Assembly: GCA_947499095.1 (NCBI GenBank)
Contig: CANMMR010000008.1
Coordinates: forward strand, 25,722-89,721
Direction of reading: 5' to 3'
Source of the DNA: an uncultured Erythrobacter sp.
GTDB taxonomy: Bacteria > Pseudomonadota > Alphaproteobacteria > Sphingomonadales > Sphingomonadaceae
Length of the DNA stretch: 64,000 bases
In this document: positions 27,063-37,181 of the stretch, in pieces
Layout of the letters: every line of letters starts with the position of its first letter
Numbering within the stretch: the stretch's first letter is position 1
Notes under the pieces: generated by a model
What the model was told of the DNA's origin: nothing
Database searches by the model: none
The model's input: the letters and a program-made list of their open reading frames with translations, nothing else
Program-made: the position numbers and the translations under genes

Positions 27063-28823
27063 ATGGCCTCCGCCGAACTCGCCTCTCCCGCCCTGTCCGA
27101 CGCGCTGGTTATTCTCGGCGCGGCGGGGCTGGTCATTCCGGTCTTCACCCGCTTCCGCATTACGCCGGTCATCGGGTTCATCCTGATCGGAGTGCTCGTC
27201 GGCCCCTATGGCTTGGGGAGGATGGTGTTCGAGCATCCATGGCTCAATCACATAACCATATCAGACCCGGACTCATTGGATTTATTCGCAGAATTCGGGA
27301 TCATCCTGCTGCTATTCGCAATCGGCCTCGAGCTGAGCTTCAATCGCTTGTGGCAGATGCGGAAACTGGTTTTCGGCCTCGGATCGCTTGAGCTGCTGGT
27401 TATCGGGACGATTGCGGCGATAGTCCTAGCGATGATGGGCCAGTACTGGACCGGTGCGCTGGCGCTGGGCTTCGCTCTCGCTTTTTCCTCCACCGCGATC
27501 GTGCTGCCGATCGCCGGCACACATACGCCGGTGGGGCGCGCGGCGCTTTCGATGCTGCTGTTCGAAGACATCATGATCGTGCCGATCATCTTCATCCTCG
27601 GCGCGATGGCGCCAAATGCCGAAGCCGAAGGGTGGGAAGGCATGCTGACGACGCTGTGGCAAGGCGGCGCCGTTATCCTTGCCATGATGGTCCTCGGCCG
27701 CTTCGCGCTACCCCGATTGTTCGGCCAGGCGGCACGCACCAAAAGCCCCGAGCTGTTCCTCGCCGCATCGCTGCTGGTGGTGATCGGCGCGAGCCTCGCC
27801 ACAGCCGCCGTCGGCCTTTCGCCGATCGTCGGCGCGTTGATTGCCGGCCTGCTGATTGCGGAGACCGAGTATCACGGCGAGGTCGAGAGCATCATGGAGC
27901 CCTTCAAGGGCCTCGCGCTCGGCATCTTCCTGATCACCGTGGGCATGAGCATCGACCTCGCGACGATCTGGGACAATCTCGGGCTGATCGCGACCGCCGT
28001 TGTGCTTATCCTGGTGTTCAAGGCCTCGGTCACCGGCATCCTCCTGCGGCTGATGGGCGCACGGCGCAGCACGGCGGCGGAGACCGGCATCCTCATGGCC
28101 AGTCCGTCGGAAACGACGCTGATCGTGCTCGCCGCAGCAAGCTCGGCGCTGCTCATACAACCCGGGACGGCGCAGTTCTGGCAGATCGTCACCGCGATCG
28201 GCCTGACAGTCACGCCGCTGCTTGCCATGCTCGGGCGTGCCATTGCCAAGCGTGTCGAACCGATCCCCGAGGTGCCGGAGGACGACGAAGCGGAAGGCCG
28301 CGTGGTGATCATCGGTGCTGGCCGCGTCGGTCTGCTGGTCGCACAAATGCTGCGGGCGCATGACAAGCCCTATATCGCGCTGGATTCCAATCCGGACCTG
28401 ATCGAAGCGGCCAAACGCAAAGGCTACCGCGCGACCTTCGGCGATGCAGCACGTGGCGATGCCTTGAGCCGGCTGGGCGTGGACGACGCGCTCGCTGTGG
28501 TCCTGACGATGGACGAGCCGGTACTGACGCAGCGGCTCGTGTCCAAGCTGCGCAAGGAATACCCCGACCTGCTGATCGTTTGCCGCGCGCGCGACGTTCG
28601 GCACGCGGCCGAACTCTATCGCGCCGGGGCCAGCCATGCCGTCCCCGAAACGCTCGAAAGCTCGCTGCAACTATCCGAGGCCGTGCTGGTCGATATCGGC
28701 GTCGCCATGGGGCCGGTCATCGCCTCGATCCACGAGAAGCGCGACGAGTTTCGCGCGCAGATCGAGGAAGAGGGCGCGCTCGACTACAAGCCCAAGCTGC
28801 GATCGAGCACAGCGGACACCTGA
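27063..28823 (+). CDS. CPA2-family monovalent cation:proton antiporter (KefB/YbaL-like)
   Basis: The product is 586 residues. The first 390 form the Na+/H+ exchanger domain with 12-13 membrane segments, including GVLVGPYGLGRMVF, FGIILLLFAIGLELSFNRL and LGFALAFSSTAIVLPIA. Residues about 415-540 are a TrkA-N (RCK) regulatory domain with the Rossmann motif RVVIIGAGRVGLLVAQML and DSNPDLIEAAKRKGYRATFGDA. It would exchange K+ or Na+ for protons under NAD(H) or glutathione control. No KefF/G-like partner is encoded nearby, so glutathione gating is not supported. Confidence 0.88.
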   Translation: MASAELASPALSDALVILGAAGLVIPVFTRFRITPVIGFILIGVLVGPYGLGRMVFEHPWLNHITISDPDSLDLFAEFGIILLLFAIGLELSFNRLWQMRKLVFGLGSLELLVIGTIAAIVLAMMGQYWTGALALGFALAFSSTAIVLPIAGTHTPVGRAALSMLLFEDIMIVPIIFILGAMAPNAEAEGWEGMLTTLWQGGAVILAMMVLGRFALPRLFGQAARTKSPELFLAASLLVVIGASLATAAVGLSPIVGALIAGLLIAETEYHGEVESIMEPFKGLALGIFLITVGMSIDLATIWDNLGLIATAVVLILVFKASVTGILLRLMGARRSTAAETGILMASPSETTLIVLAAASSALLIQPGTAQFWQIVTAIGLTVTPLLAMLGRAIAKRVEPIPEVPEDDEAEGRVVIIGAGRVGLLVAQMLRAHDKPYIALDSNPDLIEAAKRKGYRATFGDAARGDALSRLGVDDALAVVLTMDEPVLTQRLVSKLRKEYPDLLIVCRARDVRHAAELYRAGASHAVPETLESSLQLSEAVLVDIGVAMGPVIASIHEKRDEFRAQIEEEGALDYKPKLRSSTADT

Positions 28824-28885
28824 GCTTTTGGACTTTATATGAACCTTTGGCTTTTCAATGCGTTGAAAGGGCAAAGGAGATAGAC

Positions 28886-29071
28886 ATGAGCAACCCCGAA
28901 AACGATCCGACGAAGCCGACGCCCAACAGCGTGAAGTTCAAGCCGCAGAACGTACAGGACCCGCTGAAGGACCGCGCTCCGACCGAAAAGCGCGGCGCGC
29001 CGGGCGATACGGAAGGCTATGATGTGGCACACGGCTCCCAGCCCACGACCAAGAGCACGCCCAGCGCCTGA
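28886..29071 (+). CDS. Small hydrophilic protein, 61 residues
   Basis: The ATG at 28886 has a strong ribosome site (AAGGAGA, 28874-28880). The product is polar, proline/lysine/aspartate-rich and probably disordered (MSNPENDPTKPTPNSVKFKP at the start). It has no membrane segment and no recognised domain. Codon use matches the neighbouring genes, and the coding frame is not a shadow of another gene. It lies between the antiporter gene and the convergent alaS. The function is unknown. Confidence 0.65.
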   Translation: MSNPENDPTKPTPNSVKFKPQNVQDPLKDRAPTEKRGAPGDTEGYDVAHGSQPTTKSTPSA

Positions 29072-29127
29072 TGTGCGGCGACAGATTTCTCCGGAGAGGA
29101 GAGGAACGTCTGGCAGCTTCGCGGCTG

Positions 29128-31791
29128 TCAGGCGTTTTCGCGTGCGAGAACCTCGCGCACGGCGGCCAGCGCATCCTGCGCTTTGGATCCGTCCGGCCCG
29201 CCGCCCTGTGCCATGTCCGCACGGCCGCCGCCGCCTTTTCCGCCAAGCGCCTCGACGCCTGCGCGCACGAGCTCGACCGCGCTGAAGCGATCGGTGAGAT
29301 CGTCGGTGACGGCGCAGGCGAAGGCTGCCTTGCCGTCGTTCACCGCACAGATCGCAGCGACGCCCGACCCCATGCGGGTCTTGGCCTCGTCCAGCAGCGG
29401 GCGGAGTTCTTTGGGGTTGAGCCCCTCGATCACCTGACCGGAAAACGCGACGCCGCCAATGCCTTCGTCGGCGGGACCGGCATCGCCTGATGCGCCGCCG
29501 CCGAGCGCCAGCGCGCGCTTCGCTTCGGCCAGCTCCTTCTCGAGGCGTTTACGTTCGTCGACCAATGCAGCGACACGCTGCGGCGCTTCGTCGGGCGAGG
29601 TCTTGAGCGCACTGGCAATAGCTCTCACCGCCTCGTCACGCGCGACCAGCCAGGCCCGGGCGGCTTCACCGGTCAGCGCCTCGATGCGGCGCACGCCGGA
29701 GCTGACCGCGCTTTCCGAAACGATCTTGAACAGGCCGATGTCTCCGGTCGCCTTCACATGCGTGCCGCCACACAGTTCGACCGAGTAATTGCGTCCGCCC
29801 TCGCCCTTGCTACCCATCGAGAGAACGCGGACTTCCTCGCCGTATTTCTCGCCGAACAGCGCCAGCGCGCCGGCGGCCACGGCGTCGTCCGGCGTCATCA
29901 GGCGGGTTGAAACCTGTTCGTTGGCACGGATTTCCGCATTCACTTCGGCCTCGACCGCCGCGATGTCATCCTCGCTCATCGGCTTTGGATGCGAGAAGTC
30001 GAAGCGGAAGCGATCGTCGGAAACCAGCGAGCCCTTCTGCGTGACGTGATCGCCAAGCCGATCGCGCAGCGCGGCATGAACGAGATGGGTCGCCGAATGG
30101 TTCGCACGAATGCGATCACGGCGCTCGGCGTCGATTTCGAGATGCACGGCGTCGCCCACGGCAACCGAGCCCTTGCCGACCTTGCCGACATGCGTGTGCA
30201 ATCGCCCGAGCGGCTTGTTGGTCGTCTCGACCGCGAACTCCAGACCCTCGGGCGTCCAGATGCGTCCGGCATCGCCGGTCTGTCCGCCGCTCTCTCCGTA
30301 GAAGGGCGTCTGGTTGGTGAGGATGATGACGTCTTCGCCCTCGGCAGCGCTCGCAACTTCCGCGCCATCCTTGACGATCGCGACCACCTCGGCCTCGCCC
30401 GTAGTGGAGGCATAGCCGGTAAATTCGGTCGAGCCTGCGCGTTCGGCGATGTCGAACCAGACTTCCTCGCTGGCGGCCTCGCCCGAGCCTTTCCACGCTT
30501 CGCGCGCCTTGGCCTTCTGCTCGGCCATGGCGGCGTCGAAGCCGTCCTTATCGACCGCAATCCCGCGGCTGCGCAGTGCATCCTCGGTCAGGTCGTAGGG
30601 AAAGCCATAGGTGTCGTAGAGCTTGAACGCCGTCTCGCCGGGCAGCGTACCGCCCTCGCCCATATCGGCAGTCGCGTCGTCCAGCAGGCGCAAACCCTTC
30701 TCGAGCGTGCGGCGGAACTGCACCTCCTCGCGCTCCAGCACTTCCTGGATCAGCGGCTGGCCGCGGACGAGCTCGGGATAGGCCGCGCCCATCTCGCTGA
30801 CAAGTTCGGGGACGAGCCGGTGCATCAGCGGATCCTTTGCGCCGAGCAGATGTGCATGCCGCATGGCACGGCGCATGATGCGGCGCAGGACGTATCCGCG
30901 ACCCTCATTGCTCGGCAGGACACCGTCGGCCAGCAGGAAGCTGGTGGAACGCAAGTGATCGGCGATCACGCGGTGGCTGGCGGTGTTGTCGCCCTCCGCC
31001 TTCACACCGGTCAAGCTCTCGCTCGCGCCGATCAGCGCCTTGAACGTGTCGGTATCGTAATTGTCGTGCAAGCCCTGCATAACCGCGGCGACGCGTTCGA
31101 TCCCCATTCCCGTATCGATGCTGGGCTTGGGCAGGTCGCCGACGATCTCGTCGTTTTCCTGCGTGAACTGCATGAAGACGAGGTTCCAGATCTCTACGAA
31201 ACGGTCGCCGTCTTCCTCCGGCGATCCCGGAGGGCCGCCCCAGATTTGATCGCCATGATCGTAGAAGATTTCCGAGCATGGCCCGCAAGGACCGTCCGAA
31301 CCCATGGCCCAGAAATTGTCCTTGGTCGGGATGCGGATGATCTTCTCGTCCGCGAAACCGGTGCGCTTCTTCCAGAGGTCGAAGGCCTCGTCATCCGTGT
31401 GGTAGACGGTGACCAGCAGGCGTTCGGGATCGAGGCCCCATTCCTTCGTCAGCAGGGTCCAGGCGTGGTCGATCGCCTGTTCCTTGAAATAGTCGCCGAA
31501 GCTGAAATTCCCGAGCATCTCGAAGAAGGTATGGTGCCGCGCGGTGTAGCCGACATTGTCGAGATCGTTGTGCTTGCCCCCGGCGCGCACGCACTTTTGC
31601 GAACTCGTAGCGCGCGGCGCGGGCGGGGTTTCGAGGCCGGTAAAAGCGTTCTTGAACGGCACCATGCCAGCGTTGACGAACATCAGCGTCGGATCGCTGA
31701 ACGGGACCAGCGGCGCGCTCGCCACCTCGGCGTGGTCGCTGGAGCCGAAATAGTCGAGGAAGCTGCGGCGGATGTCGTTGGTCGAAGTCAT
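29128..31791 (-). CDS. alaS: Alanyl-tRNA synthetase
   Basis: The product is 887 residues, the usual length. The class II catalytic domain opens with [20 protein letters not shown] and includes [13 protein letters not shown] and [20 protein letters not shown]. The editing domain carries [19 protein letters not shown] (the H-x-x-x-H zinc motif) and [16 protein letters not shown] (C-x-x-x-H), both needed to clear mischarged Ser/Gly. The C-terminal DHHA1-like part ends in [13 protein letters not shown]. The ATG at 31791 starts the known N-terminus; a 12-residue extension to 31827 is not needed. An 11-bp hairpin overlaps the stop codon (29110-29138). Confidence 0.97.
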   Translation of the reverse strand: MTSTNDIRRSFLDYFGSSDHAEVASAPLVPFSDPTLMFVNAGMVPFKNAFTGLETPPAPRATSSQKCVRAGGKHNDLDNVGYTARHHTFFEMLGNFSFGDYFKEQAIDHAWTLLTKEWGLDPERLLVTVYHTDDEAFDLWKKRTGFADEKIIRIPTKDNFWAMGSDGPCGPCSEIFYDHGDQIWGGPPGSPEEDGDRFVEIWNLVFMQFTQENDEIVGDLPKPSIDTGMGIERVAAVMQGLHDNYDTDTFKALIGASESLTGVKAEGDNTASHRVIADHLRSTSFLLADGVLPSNEGRGYVLRRIMRRAMRHAHLLGAKDPLMHRLVPELVSEMGAAYPELVRGQPLIQEVLEREEVQFRRTLEKGLRLLDDATADMGEGGTLPGETAFKLYDTYGFPYDLTEDALRSRGIAVDKDGFDAAMAEQKAKAREAWKGSGEAASEEVWFDIAERAGSTEFTGYASTTGEAEVVAIVKDGAEVASAAEGEDVIILTNQTPFYGESGGQTGDAGRIWTPEGLEFAVETTNKPLGRLHTHVGKVGKGSVAVGDAVHLEIDAERRDRIRANHSATHLVHAALRDRLGDHVTQKGSLVSDDRFRFDFSHPKPMSEDDIAAVEAEVNAEIRANEQVSTRLMTPDDAVAAGALALFGEKYGEEVRVLSMGSKGEGGRNYSVELCGGTHVKATGDIGLFKIVSESAVSSGVRRIEALTGEAARAWLVARDEAVRAIASALKTSPDEAPQRVAALVDERKRLEKELAEAKRALALGGGASGDAGPADEGIGGVAFSGQVIEGLNPKELRPLLDEAKTRMGSGVAAICAVNDGKAAFACAVTDDLTDRFSAVELVRAGVEALGGKGGGGRADMAQGGGPDGSKAQDALAAVREVLARENA

Positions 31792-31921
31792 GCCAGCGCA
31801 GTTAGGCAATCGGCGCCCCAGCGACAAGCGGGAATGCCCGGTCAGACTGTGCAGGGCCTGCGATCAGCTAAGGCGCATTTACTCGGCAGCGATGCAACTA
31901 CGCCGACCGCCGGTCATCCAT

Positions 31922-32548
31922 TCACCAGATGAAATAGTCGCCACTACGTTCCCGGGCGCGCTGCCACGCGGGGCGGGCATGTACGGCCTCGACGAATTTC
32001 ACTGTCTTCGGTGCTTTCTCGCCATAGCCCTGCATCACGGCGATCTCGGCGGGGAAGCTCATCATGACGTCGGCGGCCGTCCAGTCGTCGCCGACGAAAT
32101 GGCCGGTTTCGTTGATCCCGTCTTCCATGAAGCCGACATGCGCGGCGAACTGCTCTTCGATGCGGGGCATGATCGGTGCGGCGCCCTCGCCGAGCCGACC
32201 GGCCATGATCTTGAGCATGACCGGCACGAAAAAGCTGCTTTCGCCGAACTGCATCCATTCGAGGTGACGCACGTGGTCTTCGCCTGAAGCATCGGGCAGC
32301 CAGCTATCGCCGCCATGGCGCTCGCACAGATACTGGATGATCGCCCCGCTTTTGGCGACGCGCAAACCGTCGTCCACGATCAGCGGCGACTTGCCGAGCG
32401 GATGCGTTTGCTTGAGTTCGGGCGGTGCGAGATTGGTCTCCGCGTCGCGTTGGTAGTGCTCGATCTCGTAGTCGGCGCCAAGCTCTTCGAGCAGCCAGAG
32501 TATGCGCTGCGAACGACTGTTGTTGAGATGGTGGACGGTCATGGTCAT
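31922..32548 (-). CDS. Glutathione S-transferase family protein
   Basis: The product is 208 residues. The thioredoxin-like N-terminal domain reads MTVHHLNNSRSQRILWLLEELGADYEIEHYQR, with LGKSPLIVDDGLRVAKSGAIIQYL giving the cis-proline and glutathione-gamma-glutamyl (E/K-S-G/A) region. A helical C-terminal domain with VGDDWTAADVMMSF (the N-capping box with D) follows. It is probably a cytosolic detoxification enzyme of the beta/theta-like bacterial class. GGAGAG precedes the ATG. The neighbours give no hint of substrate. Confidence 0.9.
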   Translation of the reverse strand: MTMTVHHLNNSRSQRILWLLEELGADYEIEHYQRDAETNLAPPELKQTHPLGKSPLIVDDGLRVAKSGAIIQYLCERHGGDSWLPDASGEDHVRHLEWMQFGESSFFVPVMLKIMAGRLGEGAAPIMPRIEEQFAAHVGFMEDGINETGHFVGDDWTAADVMMSFPAEIAVMQGYGEKAPKTVKFVEAVHARPAWQRARERSGDYFIW

Positions 32549-32662
32549 CGGCTCTCTCCTGCGCGCCGCCCTCGCGAAGTCCGCCGGCAGCTCGATTCGT
32601 CCTTGATCCTAGGGGAGGCACAAGCTGCCCGCCAGCCACGGAGGAACGCGACGCCCTCACCA

Positions 32663-32710
32663 AACGGAAAAGCCGGTGCGGCCAAGGGAGGCGCGCACCG
32701 GCTTTCCGTT
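32663..32710 (-). terminator. Long palindrome, probable recA terminator
   Basis: A 17-bp stem with one bulged A (32663-32680 with 32694-32710, core AAGCCGGTGCG) lies 80 nt beyond the recA stop. On the minus strand it is followed by only an interrupted T-run (TTTTCCGTTT inside and after the stem), so it may be an attenuated terminator or a bidirectional structure. Confidence 0.6.
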
Positions 32711-32789
32711 CATTCGGGAGCGCCGGGGGACAGTCCGGCTATCACGCGGGCCCGGGGGATGGGCAGGCGCGCTCCCGCTTGAAGAGATA

Positions 32790-33854
32790 TCAGTCCTCGT
32801 CCGCGTCCGGACCGGTCATCATCTCTTCGGCCACCTCGTCGGTGCGGCCGCGGATTGCGGCTTCCAACTTGGCGCACATCTCGGGATTTTCCTTGAGGAA
32901 GGTCTTAGCGTTCTCGCGGCCCTGGCCGATGCGGACGCTGTCGTAGCTGAACCAGCTGCCCGACTTCTCGACCACGCCGGCCTTCACGCCGAGGTCGAGA
33001 ATCTCGCCGATCTTGGAGATGCCTTCGCCATACATGATGTCGAATTCGACCTGCTTGAACGGCGGGGCGACCTTGTTCTTGACGACCTTCACGCGGGTCG
33101 AGTTGCCGACCACTTCGTCCCGGTCCTTGATCTGACCGGTGCGGCGGATGTCGAGGCGGACCGAAGCGTAGAACTTCAGCGCATTGCCGCCGGTCGTGGT
33201 TTCCGGATTGCCGTACATCACGCCGATCTTCATGCGCAGCTGGTTGATGAAGATCACCATGCACTTGGAGCGGTTGATCGAGCCGGTCAGCTTGCGCAGC
33301 GATTGCGACATGAGGCGCGCCTGCAGGCCGACATGGCTGTCGCCCATCTCGCCCTCGATCTCGGCGCGCGGCACTAGCGCGGCGACAGAGTCGACCACGA
33401 GGATATCGATCGCATTGGAGCGCACCAGCGTGTCGGTGATTTCGAGCGCCTGCTCGCCCGTATCGGGCTGCGACACGATCAGCTCGTCGATATCGACGCC
33501 CAGCTTCTTGGCATAGACCGGGTCGAGCGCATGTTCGGCGTCGACGAAGGCGGCCGTACCGCCGGCCTTCTGGGCCTCGGCAATGGCATGCAGCGCCAGC
33601 GTCGTCTTGCCCGAGCTTTCCGGGCCGTAAACTTCGATCACGCGGCCCTTGGGCAGGCCGCCGATGCCGAGCGCGATATCGAGACCGAGCGAACCGGTCG
33701 AGATCGCCTCCACGTTCATCGCTTCCTTCGAGCCCAGCTTCATTGCCGAACCCTTGCCGAACGCACGATCGATCTGTGCGAGCGCGGCGTCGAGTGCCTT
33801 CTGACGGTCTGCGTCCACTTGCTTTCCTTCTACCAGCTTCAGATTGGCCGCCAT
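32790..33854 (-). CDS. recA: RecA recombinase
   Basis: The product is 354 residues and mediates DNA strand exchange and LexA/phage-repressor self-cleavage. Present are the Walker A loop [13 protein letters not shown] near residue 66-78, the [17 protein letters not shown] segment, Walker B-like [20 protein letters not shown], the loop L2 region [25 protein letters not shown], and an acidic C-terminal tail ending DADED. AGGAGGTGAT precedes the ATG. An SOS box lies 79 bp upstream (33933-33947), so damage induction through LexA is expected. Confidence 0.98.
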   Translation of the reverse strand: MAANLKLVEGKQVDADRQKALDAALAQIDRAFGKGSAMKLGSKEAMNVEAISTGSLGLDIALGIGGLPKGRVIEVYGPESSGKTTLALHAIAEAQKAGGTAAFVDAEHALDPVYAKKLGVDIDELIVSQPDTGEQALEITDTLVRSNAIDILVVDSVAALVPRAEIEGEMGDSHVGLQARLMSQSLRKLTGSINRSKCMVIFINQLRMKIGVMYGNPETTTGGNALKFYASVRLDIRRTGQIKDRDEVVGNSTRVKVVKNKVAPPFKQVEFDIMYGEGISKIGEILDLGVKAGVVEKSGSWFSYDSVRIGQGRENAKTFLKENPEMCAKLEAAIRGRTDEVAEEMMTGPDADED

Positions 33855-33932
33855 GACATCACCTCCTGCGCTTGCAAAGAGCCGCCCTTCGACTCTTCAA
33901 CTGGAACGTGATGTATCCGCTTTGTTCTCAAA

Positions 33933-33947
33933 GAACAAGTAGGGAAC
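33933..33947 (-). promoter_or_regulatory. SOS (LexA) box upstream of recA
   Basis: GAAC-AAGTAGG-GAAC on the plus strand reads GTTC-N7-GTTC on the minus strand, an exact match to the alphaproteobacterial LexA operator. A partly overlapping palindrome, GTTCTCAAAGAAC, lies beside it. It is placed between recA and cckA at promoter distance from the recA start. Confidence 0.85.
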
Positions 33948-33992
33948 GGAAATTTTTTCGCGATTTGTTCCGCTTGAGCTGGAAAACGATCC

Positions 33993-36470
33993 CTAGCCCC
34001 CGCCCTGAGCAGCGAGCACGTCGGCGACCTTGGCGTTGATTTGCTGCACGCTGAAGGGCTTGGCGATGAAGTACATGTTGTCGATGTCGATATCGTTGCG
34101 CAGCTGCTCCTCGGCATAGCCGGACATGAACAGGATCGGGATCTTCGGTTTAACCCTGCGGATCGCGCGAGCCATCGCGGGGCCGTCCATCGCGGGCATG
34201 ACCACGTCGGATACGATGAGATCGAAATTGTCCGAGCCGTTGGCGATCGCGGCCAGCCCCTCCTCGCCATCGGAGGCGGTGGTGACAGTATAGCCCGCGC
34301 GCACGAGCGCCCGCTCGGCGACGGCGCGGACCATGTCCTCGTCTTCGACCAGCAGCAGCTTGCCCCCGCCGGACCATTCGCTGGCCTTGGGCTCGGCCTC
34401 TTCCTCGCGGCGCATCACGGCGGGCAGTTCGCCGCTGTGGACCGGCAGGTAGATGGTGAAGCGCGCGCCGGTGGTGTTGCCATCGGGCCCGCGCACATTG
34501 TCGGCGAAGATGAAGCCGTTCGACTGCTTGACGATACCGTAGACCGTCGAGAGGCCGAGTCCCGTGCCCTTCCCCTGCTCTTTGGTGGTGAAGAACGGCT
34601 CGAAAATCTTGCTGATGAGGTCCTGCGGGATGCCGCCGCCCGTATCTTGCACGATGAGGACGGTGTAATCGTCCGCCGGCATGATGTCGCTGCCCATCTT
34701 GCGCACGTCGCGCGCGGATACGCGCCGCGTCGCCAGCGTGAGGCGGCCTTTCCAGTCCTGCTTGCCGCTTTTCGCCGCATGTGCCTGCATCGCGTCGCGC
34801 GCGTTCACGGCGAGGTTGATGATGACCTGTTCCAGCTGTTGCGGGTCGGCACGCACTGGCCCGAGCTCGCGGTCGTGGCGGACGACGAATTCGATCTTGT
34901 CGCCCATCAGGCGCTTGAGGAGCTGGCTGACCTCGCTGACGACATCGGGCAGCTGGAGCACCACCGGCAGCAGTGTCTGCTGGCGGCTGAAGGCGAGCAG
35001 CTGGCGCGTCAGGCTGGCTGCGCGGTTGGAATTCGCCTTGATCTGCTGGATGTCGTCGTAGTCGCTATCGCCAGGCGTGTGGCGCAGCAGCATGAGATCG
35101 CAATAGCCGATGATCGCGGTCAGGACATTGTTGAAATCATGCGCGACACCGCCCGCCAGCTGGCCGACCGCCTGCATCTTGGTGGCCTGCGCGACCTGGC
35201 GGCGCAGGCGCTTCTCCTCGGTGGAATCGGTTATCGATAGCAGCACCGCCGCATCGCCTAGCCCGCGTATCCCGGCCAGGCCGATGGAGACCGGCTCGTC
35301 CTTGTTGCCCGCGAAGTGCACCGCCATGTCCCCGCTGGAACTCGCGCCCTTGGCGAAGCGGCGCACGGTGTCGGCAATCGCCGCCTTATCTTCGCGCACG
35401 ACGAGGTCGGAGGGGAATTGCGGCAGCCCCTGCTCCTCGCGCTCGACGGCGCGCAGGAAAGCAGCGTTGGCGAACAGGAAGCGCCCGTCGCGGTCGGTCA
35501 GCGCAAGGCCCAGCGGGAGCGCGGCGAGCAATGCCTCGAGTTGCGGGATTGCCGCCTTGCCATTGCCTTCGAAGCCGCCGCCGATCCCGACAGTGCGGTC
35601 GATCAGCAGCATCAGCGAGGGCGCCTGATCGGCATCCTTCGCGCGATTGCCGCGCTGCAATTCCAGCGGGACATGGACCAACGTCTGCGGCGAGCCTTGC
35701 TGGCCTTCGCGCGCGAAGAAGATGCGGTCGCGGTCGTCCGAACGAAGCAGCTGGACGAATTCCATGCCGACCAACGAGGTGGCGGCATCGCCCGTGGCTC
35801 GCTCAGCCAGGCCCGAAGTGGCCGCCTGCACGATACCGTCGGGTGCGACCATCGCGAGTTCGAGCCCGGCGCGCGACATGACTTCCCCGAAGGGCCCTTC
35901 GACCCGCTCTGCCAGCCCGTCGTAGCTGCGTTCCTGGACGATCTCGCCGAAGCGCCAGACGAGATAGTCCTCGCCTCGCCCCGCCCGGTCGACATCGAGC
36001 CGGAAGCGCTTCTCGACACCCTCGATGGTCAGCAGATCAACGCGCGCATGCCCGTCACGCCAGGCCTCGCGAGCGGCGATCATCAGGCGTTCGGAGGATT
36101 TCGGTGCAAAGCCGACTTCCAGCGGCGGAACGGCCTCCCCGAACCAGTCCTCATAGGACGAGTTGGCGCAAATCAAACGGTTGGCCCGATCGGTGATGGC
36201 AACCGCCCGCTTGCTGTTTTCGACTGCGGCCGCGGTAACCGACCAGTCCGGAACACCGGCCTCCTGCTCGACCGGCCCCGTCCGCAATCGCGCGGCGAGC
36301 AGCAGCATGAGCAGGAAAGCGACCAGCGCGCCGCCATAGGCTATCGCGACCACGGCTTCCCCGCCGACCAGCCCGACCAATACGACGGAGAGTACGCAGG
36401 CGCCAAGCACGCCGGCGATCAGCGGCAGCGGCGGAAGGCGCGCGATGGTGTTGTCGTCGGAGGGCGTCAT
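33993..36470 (-). CDS. cckA: CckA-like hybrid sensor histidine kinase
   Basis: The product is 825 residues. Two N-terminal membrane helices (about 12-60) are followed by PAS-like sensory segments (about 90-400). The kinase core has the H-box QLAGGVAHDFNNVLTAIIGY with phospho-acceptor H444, then DPQQLEQVIINLAVNARDAM (N-box) and DTGGGIP, GKGTGLGLSTVYGIVKQ (G-boxes). A C-terminal receiver follows (LLVEDEDMVRAVAERAL, D755 in SDVVMPAMDG). The H-box and its flanks follow alphaproteobacterial CckA very closely. CckA feeds ChpT, CtrA and CpdR to control the cell cycle, motility and, in many relatives, gene-transfer agents. Its ATG overlaps the upstream DUF2062 gene by four bases. Confidence 0.92.
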   Translation of the reverse strand: MTPSDDNTIARLPPLPLIAGVLGACVLSVVLVGLVGGEAVVAIAYGGALVAFLLMLLLAARLRTGPVEQEAGVPDWSVTAAAVENSKRAVAITDRANRLICANSSYEDWFGEAVPPLEVGFAPKSSERLMIAAREAWRDGHARVDLLTIEGVEKRFRLDVDRAGRGEDYLVWRFGEIVQERSYDGLAERVEGPFGEVMSRAGLELAMVAPDGIVQAATSGLAERATGDAATSLVGMEFVQLLRSDDRDRIFFAREGQQGSPQTLVHVPLELQRGNRAKDADQAPSLMLLIDRTVGIGGGFEGNGKAAIPQLEALLAALPLGLALTDRDGRFLFANAAFLRAVEREEQGLPQFPSDLVVREDKAAIADTVRRFAKGASSSGDMAVHFAGNKDEPVSIGLAGIRGLGDAAVLLSITDSTEEKRLRRQVAQATKMQAVGQLAGGVAHDFNNVLTAIIGYCDLMLLRHTPGDSDYDDIQQIKANSNRAASLTRQLLAFSRQQTLLPVVLQLPDVVSEVSQLLKRLMGDKIEFVVRHDRELGPVRADPQQLEQVIINLAVNARDAMQAHAAKSGKQDWKGRLTLATRRVSARDVRKMGSDIMPADDYTVLIVQDTGGGIPQDLISKIFEPFFTTKEQGKGTGLGLSTVYGIVKQSNGFIFADNVRGPDGNTTGARFTIYLPVHSGELPAVMRREEEAEPKASEWSGGGKLLLVEDEDMVRAVAERALVRAGYTVTTASDGEEGLAAIANGSDNFDLIVSDVVMPAMDGPAMARAIRRVKPKIPILFMSGYAEEQLRNDIDIDNMYFIAKPFSVQQINAKVADVLAAQGGG

Positions 36471-37072
36471 TCACCCTCCTCCACCAAGCGCTCGTCCATC
36501 CGGCGTTCGGCCGCGCGCAGTCGGCGGCGGCGCTTGCCGGCAACAATGAAGCGCCAGACGAAGCTTGAGAGAAGATAGCCGATGGCCGCACCCACGACGG
36601 CCAGCACGACGAAGCCGAAAATCGTCACCAGCACGGTCACCCCGACGCCTTCGAACATCTCGACCAGCCACGCCCAGCGCCCGCTGGTGATTTCATCCTG
36701 CGCAGCACCGCCGGTCACGTCGAGATCGACCTTGAGGATGAATGCGCCGACGCGGTTGGCAAAAACCGCCCAGATCGGGAAGGTGAACGGGTTGGTGATG
36801 AAAGTTACGAGCGCCGACAACGGCACGTTCGCGCGCGCAGGCAACGCCATGAAGGCGGCGAGAAAAATCTGCCCGACCGGAATTATGAACCCGGCAAAGA
36901 TACCGAGCGCCACCCCCCGCGGCACGCTGCGCCGCGTGAAGCGCCACAATTCCGGCGTCAAGAAGCGGTGGGCGATCGGCTTGAGATACTTGTTCTCGGC
37001 AAGCTGCTCGCGAGTGGGCATGTATTTGCGGATCAGGTCCGACAGGAAGGTTTTGGACTTCGGATTGCTCAT
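36467..37072 (-). CDS. DUF2062 domain membrane protein
   Basis: The product is about 201 residues. The N-terminal part, FLTPELWRFTRRSVPRGVALGIFAGF, and the helix pair with ITNPFTFPIWAVFANRVG match the DUF2062 family, which has two to three membrane helices and an unknown biochemical role. It ends in a basic tail (KRRRRLRAAERRM). It is coupled to cckA by an ATGA overlap, an arrangement I expect to be conserved in related genomes. The ATG at 37072 is preferred over GTG 37078. Confidence 0.85.
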   Translation of the reverse strand: MSNPKSKTFLSDLIRKYMPTREQLAENKYLKPIAHRFLTPELWRFTRRSVPRGVALGIFAGFIIPVGQIFLAAFMALPARANVPLSALVTFITNPFTFPIWAVFANRVGAFILKVDLDVTGGAAQDEITSGRWAWLVEMFEGVGVTVLVTIFGFVVLAVVGAAIGYLLSSFVWRFIVAGKRRRRLRAAERRMDERLVEEGE

Positions 37073-37181
37073 GACCACATTTCACAGATGCGCTTGCGCC
37101 CCGGCGAGTGCAAGGCCCGCGCTCTAACGCATGACGATGAATGCGCAATGGCTATCGGCCGGTTAACGAAGGACGAGCCGC

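Noticed and set aside
29989..31932. 647-codon plus-strand open frame opposite alaS
   Set aside because: alaS is certain from its class II and editing motifs; this frame is a mirror artefact of codon bias.
34041..36578. Plus-strand open frames of 399 and 420 codons opposite cckA
   Set aside because: They are complement shadows of a gene with clear histidine-kinase and receiver motifs.
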